In this document: in pieces, positions 1-5,382 of the stretch
How positions within the stretch are numbered: the stretch's first letter is position 1
Layout of the letters: each line of letters begins with the position of its first letter
Assembly: GCA_016649455.1 (NCBI GenBank)
Contig: JAENXO010000212.1
Coordinates: 1 to 5,382, forward strand
Length of the DNA: 5,382 nt
Reading direction: 5' to 3'
Source: Gemmatimonadota bacterium
GTDB lineage: Bacteria > Gemmatimonadota > Gemmatimonadetes > Palauibacterales > Palauibacteraceae
Program-made: the position numbers and the translations under genes
The notes under the pieces: generated by a model
What the model saw: the letters and a program-made list of their open reading frames with translations, nothing else
The model's database searches: none
Told to the model about the DNA's origin: nothing

Positions 1-2235
1 CTTCGAACCTTCGGGGGGTCCGAGGACTCCGGCCGAATGAAGCTGGTCGATAATCCGGGCCGCCCGCCCGTAACCGATCTTCAGGCGTCTCTGGAGCAGG
101 CTGGTCGATCCGGAGGAGTTGTTGATCACGATCTCCGCGGCTTTGCGGAAGTACGGATCCCAATCCGTCAGAATCCCCTCGCCCACGTCCACCTGGCTTT
201 CCTCGATCTCCAGCTCCCGGACCTCATCGAGGATGTCGGTCTCATCCGGCGGCACCTCCGCGGCATCCGAGTCCGCCCGCTGCTCCCTGTACCAACCGAC
301 CAGGGCCTCGGTCTCCGCGGTCGACAGGAATGCGCCCTGGATGCGGTGCGGATCCGACTCTCCGGCGGGAAGAAACAGCATATCGCCGTTACCCAGCAGG
401 CTCTCCGCTCCGTTCTGATCGAGAATCGTGCGGCTGTCAGTCTTCGATGCGACCCGGAACGCGACGCGGCAGGGAAAATTCGCCTTGATCAGGCCGGTGA
501 TCACGTTCACCGAAGGCCGCTGCGTGGCCACGACCAGGTGGATTCCTACCGCCCGTGCCTTTTGTGCGAGCACCGCCAGCGGGGTCTCGACTTCCGCCTG
601 GACCGTCATTATCAGGTCCGCGAGCTCGTCGATCATCAGGACGATGTACGGGAGCGTTCCCTCGGCATACAGTCCCTTGCCCCACCCTGGCGGCTTGACG
701 ATTTCATCACCGCGCTCGATCCGTCGATTCAGCTCGACGATGTTCCGACAGGCATTGGCCGACAGGATCTGGTACCGGCGGTTCATCTCGAACACGGCCC
801 ACCGGAGGACGGAAGCGGCGTCATGATTGTCGGTGACGACCGGATGCCGGAGATGCGGCAGGTCGTTGTACACGATGAGCTCGACCATCTTCGGGTCGAC
901 CATCAGCAGCCGCAGTTCCCTCGGCGTGTACCGGTAGATCAGGCTGGTCACGATCGTATTGATACACACTGACTTACCGGATCCGGTCGCGCCTGCGATC
1001 AGCATGTGCGGCATGCGGGCCAGGTCGGTAGTGTACGGATTCCCCGCCAGGTCGCGTCCCATCGCCAGCGGCAGATGCGCCCGCGAGTGGCGGTATGTCG
1101 GGGCTTCCAGAATCTCGCGTAGATGGACGATTTCGGGTTCGGGATTCGGGACTTCTACGCCCACCGCACCTTTACCCGGGATCGGAGCCACAATCCGGAC
1201 CGACGGAGCCTTCAAGGCAAGTGCCAGGTCATCCGCCAGGGCGGCGATCTGTCCCACCTTCACTCCGGCCGCGGGCACCACCTCGAACTGCGTGACCACG
1301 GGTCCGGTGGTCCAGCCTCCAATCTTCCCGTCCACGCGAAAGGTGGCCAGCTTTTCGATCAGGATCGCTCCAAGGCGCTCGAGCTCCGACTTCGAGATCC
1401 CGTGGCTCCGTCCCCCGGGCAGCGTAAGCAGCTCGAGTGGCGGCAGCTCGGTCCGCGACGGATCGCCGGAATCCGACAGCTCCGGCCCGGCCGAGGTGTC
1501 CGGATCCTCGACCGCTGCCTTCTTTGCCTTCTTCCGGTTCGTCGTCTTCGGGCCGGTCCCGGATCCACTTCCGGCCGGAGTCTCGTTCTCCTGGACGACA
1601 TCCGACGGTACGTCCTCTTCCACGGCGGCCCGCTCCCACGGGCTAGCCGAGGTGTCGTCGCCGACCAGCGACGGCACGACATCCCTGATCTTCGCAGCGG
1701 CGATGACCGCGCCGCGACCCAGTGCGCCCACACTTCGGTTCACCCCACGCGCCGCCGTTCCGGCGCTCTCCGCCGGCGACCAGCCGAATGCGAGCACGGT
1801 GAGGGCCAGGAGGATCGAGCCGACGATCAACGCCGCTCCGATCGTGCCGAACACGCTGACGAGAACTCCGCCGAATTGAGTTCCCAGCCATCCGGCGCCA
1901 ACCGATTCCCGGCCCATCGCCGAACCGAGCATCCACCAGGCGGACGGAAGGAACAACAGAGCGCCGCCGATGAACACGGACCATCGCACGGCAGATTCAC
2001 GGCCGATCACGCCGAGACGCTCCAACCCCCAGGTGAACGAGGGCACGGACACGAGCATGGAGGTGCCGCCGAACACGAAAGCGAGGCCGGTATAGAGCAG
2101 GGAGCCGGCAGGACCGATGAGGTTCGGGTCGGCAACGCCGCCACGCAGAATCGGGGGGAGAATTGCCAGTACGAGCAGCACGCCGAGACCGAGCAGTCCG
2201 ACGCCGAGGGCCTCCGCCCGGTGCTTCTCGTTCAC
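1..2235 (-). CDS. ftsK: DNA translocase FtsK/SpoIIIE, 3' end cut by window edge
   Basis: Septum-anchored, ATP-driven double-stranded DNA pump that clears and aligns chromosome ends during division. Translating the minus strand from GTG at 2235 gives 745 open codons up to base 1 with no stop. Residues 1-150 hold about four hydrophobic segments (roughly 11-30, 46-64, 86-104, 121-150). A charged linker follows (about 195-262) with a lysine-rich patch near 230-240; it is short, as in SpoIIIE, unlike the very long linker of E. coli FtsK. The motor has Walker A GATGSGKS (415-422), Walker B IVLMIDELAD (531-540, D536/E537) and the ATQRPSVNVITG stretch (570-581). A winged-helix gamma domain (about 690-745) contains LLQRRLKIGYGRAARIID. 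The sequence stops at GPPEGSK, where relatives usually have only about 6-15 more residues, so nearly the whole protein is present. GTG is preferred as start because GGAGA lies 5 bases upstream and the first internal ATG (codon 60) would remove a membrane segment. It follows accC by 19 bases. Confidence 0.96.
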   Translation of the reverse strand, partial: MNEKHRAEALGVGLLGLGVLLVLAILPPILRGGVADPNLIGPAGSLLYTGLAFVFGGTSMLVSVPSFTWGLERLGVIGRESAVRWSVFIGGALLFLPSAWWMLGSAMGRESVGAGWLGTQFGGVLVSVFGTIGAALIVGSILLALTVLAFGWSPAESAGTAARGVNRSVGALGRGAVIAAAKIRDVVPSLVGDDTSASPWERAAVEEDVPSDVVQENETPAGSGSGTGPKTTNRKKAKKAAVEDPDTSAGPELSDSGDPSRTELPPLELLTLPGGRSHGISKSELERLGAILIEKLATFRVDGKIGGWTTGPVVTQFEVVPAAGVKVGQIAALADDLALALKAPSVRIVAPIPGKGAVGVEVPNPEPEIVHLREILEAPTYRHSRAHLPLAMGRDLAGNPYTTDLARMPHMLIAGATGSGKSVCINTIVTSLIYRYTPRELRLLMVDPKMVELIVYNDLPHLRHPVVTDNHDAASVLRWAVFEMNRRYQILSANACRNIVELNRRIERGDEIVKPPGWGKGLYAEGTLPYIVLMIDELADLIMTVQAEVETPLAVLAQKARAVGIHLVVATQRPSVNVITGLIKANFPCRVAFRVASKTDSRTILDQNGAESLLGNGDMLFLPAGESDPHRIQGAFLSTAETEALVGWYREQRADSDAAEVPPDETDILDEVRELEIEESQVDVGEGILTDWDPYFRKAAEIVINNSSGSTSLLQRRLKIGYGRAARIIDQLHSAGVLGPPEGSK

Positions 2236-2240
2236 GGGTG

Positions 2241-2245
2241 TCTCC
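2241..2245 (-). promoter_or_regulatory. Ribosome binding site of ftsK
   Basis: Read on the minus strand the bases are GGAGA, followed by CACCC and then the GTG start at 2235-2233. This is a good Shine-Dalgarno match with 5-base spacing, and it sits wholly inside the 19-base accC-ftsK gap. It supports the GTG start and suggests that ftsK has its own ribosome loading rather than depending only on coupling to accC. Confidence 0.75.
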
Positions 2246-2254
2246 GGGCCGGGC

Positions 2255-3622
2255 TCAGCCGGACACCGGGCCGCTGGCGGCCTCCTGATCCTTCATGCGA
2301 GCCAGGAAACCGGTGTCCACTCGTCCCGCGGCGAACTCCGGATGCCGAAGCACGCTCGACAGGAACGGTATCGTCGTGTGCACGCCCTCGATGATGAACT
2401 CCTCCAGCGCCTGAAGAGCCCTTCCGATCGCCTCCTGACGCGTGGATCCGTGGGCGATCAGCTTGCCGAGCAGGGAGTCGTAGTAAGGCGGCACCCGGTA
2501 TCCCGCGTAGACGTGTGTGTCGATCCGGATGCCCGGTCCGCCTGGGGCGTGAAACGCCGTGATCGTCCCGGGCGACGGCCGGAAGTCCTTCTCCGGGTCT
2601 TCCGCGTTGATCCGCAGTTCGATCGCGTGCCCACGAAGCTCGGGTGGCTCCGAAAACCGCAGCTCGATTCCCGCCGCCGAGCGGATCTGCTCCTTCACCA
2701 GGTCCACTCCCGTCACCACCTCCGTAACCGGGTGCTCGACCTGGATCCGCGTATTCATTTCCATGAAGTAGAAATGACCGTCGTCACTGAGCAGGAACTC
2801 CACCGTGCCGGCGTTCGAATAGCCGATCGCTTCAGCCGCCCGAACCGCTGCCTCTCCCATGGCGGCCCTGAGTTCAGGCGTGAGAGCCGGGCTGGGAGCT
2901 TCCTCGATCAGTTTCTGGTGTCGTCTTTGAACCGAGCAGTCCCGTTCGCCGAGATGTACGACATTGCCGTGTCGATCCCCCATGATCTGGATCTCGACGT
3001 GGCGAGGGCGATCGACGAAGTGCTCCAGATAGACTCGCGCATCGTTGAACGCTGCGGCCGCCTCATTCCGGGCCATGCTGAACGTGTTCTCTATCTCGTC
3101 CGCGGACTCCGCGACCCGCATTCCCTTCCCGCCGCCGCCGGCCGCCGCCTTGACAATCACCGGGTAGCCGATCCGCTCGGCCTCGGACCGGGCTTCGTCG
3201 GTGGATTCGAGGACTCCCTTCGACCCGGGAACGACCGGCACGCCAGCTTCGATCATCGTCCGCCGGGCTTCCGCCTTGTCACCCATGCGGCGGATCTGGT
3301 CCGCCGTCGGACCGATGAACACGAGCCCTGATCGTTCACAGATTTCGGCGAATTCGGCGTTTTCGGCGAGAAATCCATATCCCGGATGAATCGCGTCCGC
3401 GCCGGTGATTTCGGCGGCGGCTACGATCCTCGGAATATTCAGATAGCTTTCGCGTCCCGGCGGAGGTCCGATGCACACATCCTCGTCGGAGAACCGGACG
3501 TGCAGGGAGTCCCGGTCCGCCTGCGAGTACACCGCAACGGTCTGAATCCCGAGCTCGCGACAAGCCCGAATCACGCGGAGCGCGATTTCTCCGCGGTTGG
3601 CGATGAGGATCTTATCTAGCAC
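2255..3622 (-). CDS. accC: Acetyl-CoA carboxylase, biotin carboxylase subunit
   Basis: Cytosolic ATP-grasp enzyme that carboxylates the biotin on AccB with bicarbonate and ATP, the first half-reaction of malonyl-CoA synthesis. The 455 residues align from end to end with E. coli AccC (449 aa). The N-terminal domain begins MLDKILIANRGEIALR. The ATP-grasp domain has K116, K158, the glycine-rich loop AGGGGKG (161-167), ERDCSVQRRHQK (226-237), E275 and E288. The catalytic segment EMNTRIQVEHPVTE (288-301) carries N290, R292 and E296, and the C-terminal part has RINAEDP with R337. No key residue is missing. The start is GTG at 3622; it lines up exactly with the family's first methionine, and no usable in-frame start lies upstream. 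There is no recognisable Shine-Dalgarno sequence, so translation probably follows from accB, which ends 13 bases earlier. The length and conserved residues favour AccC over the longer pyruvate or propionyl-CoA carboxylases. A PPPG motif occurs at residues 53-56. Confidence 0.98.
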   Translation of the reverse strand: MLDKILIANRGEIALRVIRACRELGIQTVAVYSQADRDSLHVRFSDEDVCIGPPPGRESYLNIPRIVAAAEITGADAIHPGYGFLAENAEFAEICERSGLVFIGPTADQIRRMGDKAEARRTMIEAGVPVVPGSKGVLESTDEARSEAERIGYPVIVKAAAGGGGKGMRVAESADEIENTFSMARNEAAAAFNDARVYLEHFVDRPRHVEIQIMGDRHGNVVHLGERDCSVQRRHQKLIEEAPSPALTPELRAAMGEAAVRAAEAIGYSNAGTVEFLLSDDGHFYFMEMNTRIQVEHPVTEVVTGVDLVKEQIRSAAGIELRFSEPPELRGHAIELRINAEDPEKDFRPSPGTITAFHAPGGPGIRIDTHVYAGYRVPPYYDSLLGKLIAHGSTRQEAIGRALQALEEFIIEGVHTTIPFLSSVLRHPEFAAGRVDTGFLARMKDQEAASGPVSG

Positions 3623-3635
3623 GGTGGCCCGTGGT
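3623..3635 (-). other. accB-accC junction without Shine-Dalgarno
   Basis: The 13 bases between the accB TGA and the accC GTG read ACCACGGGCCACC on the minus strand. They contain no GGAG-like purine run at a usable distance. A weak GTG start without a ribosome site this close behind a stop codon suggests re-initiation by ribosomes finishing accB. That would keep biotin carboxylase in step with, and probably below, its carrier protein. The absence of the motif is seen directly; the mechanism is inferred. Confidence 0.5.
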
Positions 3636-4136
3636 TCAAGCAGGCTCGATGCGGAACAGGACCTGACCGTACTCCACCGGATCGGCGTTTTCCACGCAGA
3701 TCTCGCGGATTGTTCCGCTGACCTCGCACTCGAGCTCGTTCATCAGCTTCATCGCTTCGAGGATGCACACCGTCTGCCCCTTCGAAACGCGATCCCCGAC
3801 CTCGACGTACGGCGGCGCGTCGGGTGCCGGGGCACGATAGAACGTACCGACCATCGGCGACGTTACCTCCAGCAGCGCAGACTCGGCCGATGTCTCTTGT
3901 TCGGCCTTCGACCCGTCATCCGGCTTGCCCGCCGGCAGGTCGACGGCGGGTGCAGCAAACGCGGCACCGGTCGAAGGCGGGACCACGTGACCGGAGCCGG
4001 AGCCCGCGATGACCTGTACCGTGGGAGATTTTGACAGCCGGATGCGAGTCCCGATGCCCTTGGAGATCTCTATCGAGTCGAGTCCGGACTCGTCCACCAT
4101 CTCGATCAGCTTCTGCAACCAGGCAAGATCGATCAT
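3636..4136 (-). CDS. accB: Acetyl-CoA carboxylase, biotin carboxyl carrier protein
   Basis: Carrier subunit whose biotinylated lysine moves carboxyl groups from AccC to the AccAD carboxyltransferase. It has 166 residues, near the usual 150-170. The N-terminal segment (1-36, MIDLAWLQKLIEMVDESGL...) resembles the part of BCCP that binds biotin carboxylase. Residues about 37-87 form a flexible Gly/Ala/Pro/Ser-rich linker. The biotinyl domain (about 88-166) has the SPMVGTFY entry strand and the thumb insertion RAPAPDAPPY (101-110), typical of true acetyl-CoA carboxylase carriers and absent from most lipoyl and other biotinyl domains. The biotin site is EAMKLMNE with K130 (codon at 3747-3749), followed by the usual hydrophobic turn and YGQVLFRIEP. 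The ATG start overlaps the efp stop by 4 bases, and no Shine-Dalgarno sequence is visible upstream, so translation is probably coupled to efp. Biotin would be attached by a BirA-type ligase encoded elsewhere. Confidence 0.98.
   Translation of the reverse strand: MIDLAWLQKLIEMVDESGLDSIEISKGIGTRIRLSKSPTVQVIAGSGSGHVVPPSTGAAFAAPAVDLPAGKPDDGSKAEQETSAESALLEVTSPMVGTFYRAPAPDAPPYVEVGDRVSKGQTVCILEAMKLMNELECEVSGTIREICVENADPVEYGQVLFRIEPA
4133..4136 (-). other. ATGA stop/start overlap of efp and accB
   Basis: On the minus strand the bases read ATGA: the accB ATG (4136-4134) shares bases with the efp TGA (4135-4133). The upstream sequence CGAACGCGTGAACCG has no purine-rich ribosome site. This is the classic arrangement for termination-reinitiation coupling, so AccB synthesis probably depends on ribosomes that have just finished EF-P. 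Confidence 0.85.
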
Positions 4137-4699
4137 CGGTTCACGCGTTCGAGGTATTTGTCGACCGTGCGATCCACCTTCAACACATCTCCCTGCTCGA
4201 TGAACAGGGGGACCTGGACCACGGCGCCAGTAGCGAGCTTCGCCGGTTTCGTTCCGCCCTGCGCCGTATCGCCACGCAGGCCCGGGTCGGTCTCGACGAC
4301 TTCCAACTCGACGAACTGCGGCAGCTCGACCGTAAGCACCGCACCTTCACGGGTCAGACCTTCACACTCCATGTTCTCCTGGAGATACTTGAGCTGATCC
4401 GCGCCGATCGTGTCGCGGCTCAGCGGGATGCTCTCGTACGTCTCCATGTCCATGAAGTAATACAGGTCTCCGTCCGTATACGAATACTGGATCGGCCGAC
4501 GGATCAGCCGGACCTCGGTCACCTTCTCGCCGGCCCTGAACGTCCGCTCGACCACGGCTCCGCTGAGCACGTTCTTGAGCTTCGTTCGCACGAAAGCGCC
4601 ACCCTTCCCGGGCTTCACGTGCTGGAAATAGACGATCTGCAGCAGAGTGCCGTCTGAGTCGATCGTCATTCCATTTCGAAAGTCTGATGTATCCGCCAT
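4133..4699 (-). CDS. efp: Translation elongation factor P
   Basis: Binds between the ribosomal P and E sites and promotes peptide bond formation at consecutive prolines. It has 188 residues, the same as E. coli EF-P. Domain I (about 1-63) has the conserved tip loop KPGKGGAF with K32 (codon 4604-4606), matching the lysine modified in E. coli (K34). It is therefore a lysine-type, not a rhamnosylated arginine-type, EF-P; the actual modification cannot be read from this window. Domain II (about 67-127) is the OB-fold. Domain III contains the ELEVVETDPGLRGDTA segment and the EF-P signature at 151-170 (K-P-A, then TGAVVQVP and IEQG), which matches the family pattern at every position. The ATG at 4699 is chosen because it starts at the family N-terminus (MADTSDFRNG). 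The same frame is open upstream to 5038, but that part overlaps the peptidase gene and has no EF-P homology. It lies 10 bases after the peptidase and overlaps accB by 4. Confidence 0.98.
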   Translation of the reverse strand: MADTSDFRNGMTIDSDGTLLQIVYFQHVKPGKGGAFVRTKLKNVLSGAVVERTFRAGEKVTEVRLIRRPIQYSYTDGDLYYFMDMETYESIPLSRDTIGADQLKYLQENMECEGLTREGAVLTVELPQFVELEVVETDPGLRGDTAQGGTKPAKLATGAVVQVPLFIEQGDVLKVDRTVDKYLERVNR

Positions 4700-4702
4700 T
4701 CG

Positions 4703-4709
4703 TTCCGCT
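4703..4709 (-). promoter_or_regulatory. Weak ribosome binding site of efp
   Basis: Read on the minus strand, AGCGGAA lies in the 10-base gap directly after the peptidase stop (TGA, 4712-4710) and 3 bases before the efp ATG. It is an imperfect Shine-Dalgarno with short spacing. Together with the adjacent stop codon it suggests that efp translation is at least partly coupled to the peptidase gene. Confidence 0.4.
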
Positions 4710-5382
4710 TCAGATTTCCAGGAGTCCAGTGGATGCCTCACCGAGGACCCTGCAGCCGTCGGCCTCGATAACGACATCCTGCTCGATTCGAATTCCCCCT
4801 CGCCCGGGAAGATACACGCCGGGCTCGATCGTGACCACGTTTCCCGCCGCCAGCGGCCTTTCCTCCAATCGATGAACCCGGGGCGACTCGTGCACCTCGA
4901 GCCCGAGTCCATGCCCCGTACTGTGGCCGAACCGGTCAGCGAGTCCGAGCTCGGCAAGGTAGTCCCGGGCCGAGGCATCGACCGTGGAAGCCGAAACTCC
5001 CGCGGAAATCGCCGCGATGGCTCGACTGCAGGCCTCATCGACCGCAGCGTGAAGCTCGCGTTGCCACGACTCGGCCGGCCGTGCGACCATCACCCGGGTG
5101 AGGTCGGAACAGTAACCGTCTACCCTGGCCCCGAAATCCAGCAACAGGAGATCTCCGGCGCGCAGCCTGCGGTCTCCCGGCCGTGCGTGCGGCAGAGCCG
5201 ACCTTGGGCCGAAAGCGACGATGGGCTCGAACGGGAGGGAGTCGGACCCGGCTCTCCGCAGTCGATACTCGAGCTCGGCAGCGATCTCGATTTCGGTCCG
5301 GCCGACGTGTATCTCGCTCACGATGTCTGACAGTACATGTTCCGCCAGTCCTACCGCGGCCTCGATGCGGTCCAGTTCCCAC
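4710..5382 (-). CDS. Xaa-Pro peptidase, M24 family (5' end outside window)
   Basis: Cytosolic dinuclear-metal peptidase of the aminopeptidase P/prolidase group, cleaving next to proline. Only the C-terminal 223 residues are visible, read from 5381, starting WELDRIEAAVGLAEHV. The smaller N-terminal creatinase-like domain (usually about 130 residues) lies beyond the right edge. The pita-bread catalytic domain is complete. Numbering from the first visible residue, the metal ligands are D82 (LLLLDFGA), D93 (YCSDLTR), H157 (GHSTGHGLG), E186 (TIEPGVY) and E200 (GIRIEQDV). The substrate-site histidines are H65 (ALPHARP), H153 and H164 (EVHESP). All are intact, so the enzyme should be active. HGLG plus IEPGVY favours Xaa-Pro peptidases over methionine aminopeptidase, but PepP and PepQ cannot be separated from this part, so no symbol is given. 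The GTG at 5321 falls inside the domain and is not the start. It ends TGA, 10 bases before efp. Confidence 0.95.
   Translation of the reverse strand, partial: WELDRIEAAVGLAEHVLSDIVSEIHVGRTEIEIAAELEYRLRRAGSDSLPFEPIVAFGPRSALPHARPGDRRLRAGDLLLLDFGARVDGYCSDLTRVMVARPAESWQRELHAAVDEACSRAIAAISAGVSASTVDASARDYLAELGLADRFGHSTGHGLGLEVHESPRVHRLEERPLAAGNVVTIEPGVYLPGRGGIRIEQDVVIEADGCRVLGEASTGLLEI

Larger units (their letters stand above)
1..5382 (-). other. Single co-directional operon: peptidase-efp-accB-accC-ftsK
   Basis: All five genes share the minus strand with junctions of +10, -4, +13 and +19 bases. No GC-rich hairpin followed by a T-run and no convincing -35/-10 pair was seen at any junction; the gaps are too short to hold either. 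The promoter should lie upstream of the peptidase (right of 5382) and the terminator beyond ftsK (left of 1). The unit joins proline-related translation and peptide turnover, the start of fatty acid synthesis, and chromosome segregation. Co-transcription is inferred from spacing only. Confidence 0.75.

Noticed and set aside
37..1879. Plus-strand frames 37-972 and 959-1879 opposite ftsK
   Set aside because: Both are fully antisense to the 745-codon ftsK frame, which has Walker motifs and a gamma domain. Their own translations show no domain and no ribosome site was evident.
437..1984. Separate short minus-strand genes at 437-685, 1229-1639, 1359-1733 and 1643-1984
   Set aside because: These are out-of-frame shadows inside ftsK. 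The true ftsK frame is continuous from 2235 to base 1, so there is no need to invoke fragments or a frameshifted gene.
2236..2254. Possible terminator or promoter between accC and ftsK
   Set aside because: The 19-base gap is too short for either, holds a Shine-Dalgarno sequence, and shows no hairpin with T-run or -10-like AT-rich box.
2095..2475. Two GAGCAGGG octamers on the plus strand (2095-2102 and 2468-2475), one mismatch from the KOPS consensus
   Set aside because: Two near-matches within coding sequence are not evidence of a polarity signal. Genome-wide strand skew would be needed, and both encode ordinary Leu-Leu stretches.
1123..3331. Long plus-strand open frames (1123-2394, 423 codons; 2117-3331, 404 codons) opposite ftsK and accC
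   Set aside because: They lie antisense to clearly conserved genes, their translations are arginine- and proline-rich low-information sequence without recognisable domains, and long antisense frames are expected in GC-rich coding DNA.
4700..5038. N-terminal extension of EF-P to 5038 (113 extra residues)
   Set aside because: The extension overlaps the catalytic domain of the peptidase in another frame, has no EF-P similarity, and the ATG at 4699 gives exactly the family length and N-terminus.
4647..5330. Plus-strand frame of 227 codons opposite the peptidase
   Set aside because: It is antisense to a frame with all five metal ligands of the M24 family in place. No domain is recognisable in the translation.

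Overview
The window is a GC-rich, gene-dense bacterial chromosomal segment. All five genes lie on the minus strand and read from the right edge to the left. In transcription order they are: an M24-family Xaa-Pro peptidase (its 5' end lies beyond the right edge), efp (elongation factor P), accB (biotin carboxyl carrier protein), accC (biotin carboxylase) and an ftsK/spoIIIE-type DNA translocase (its last codons lie beyond the left edge). No RNA gene, mobile element, CRISPR array or repeat family was seen, and no stretch over 20 bases lies between genes.

Layout: peptidase (4710-5382), 10-base gap, efp (4133-4699), 4-base ATGA overlap, accB (3636-4136), 13-base gap, accC (2255-3622), 19-base gap, ftsK (1-2235). 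These tight junctions, with no visible terminator or promoter between them, indicate one transcription unit whose promoter lies beyond the right edge. The ftsK frame stays open across 745 codons with no stop in the window, so a caller that requires both a start and a stop would miss it. It is nevertheless clearly coding: four membrane segments, Walker A and B motifs and a C-terminal winged helix.

Functionally this is a housekeeping cluster. AccB and AccC are the biotin half of acetyl-CoA carboxylase, which makes malonyl-CoA for fatty acid synthesis; the carboxyltransferase genes accA and accD are not here. EF-P relieves ribosomes stalled at consecutive prolines. The peptidase cleaves Xaa-Pro bonds. 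FtsK couples chromosome segregation to the division septum. The order peptidase-efp-accB-accC is a familiar bacterial arrangement. ftsK directly behind accC is less universal and may carry a taxonomic signal.

The organism is a bacterium with high-GC codon use (third positions mostly G or C). The protein sequences do not look like those of enterics or Firmicutes. The gene order and FtsK sequence loosely suggest Gemmatimonadota or a neighbouring phylum, but this is a low-confidence impression. I found no undescribed system. The points most worth a second look are the clustering of polyproline motifs in the genes downstream of efp, a substitution in the FtsK DNA-reading helix, and the lack of a Shine-Dalgarno sequence at accB and accC.
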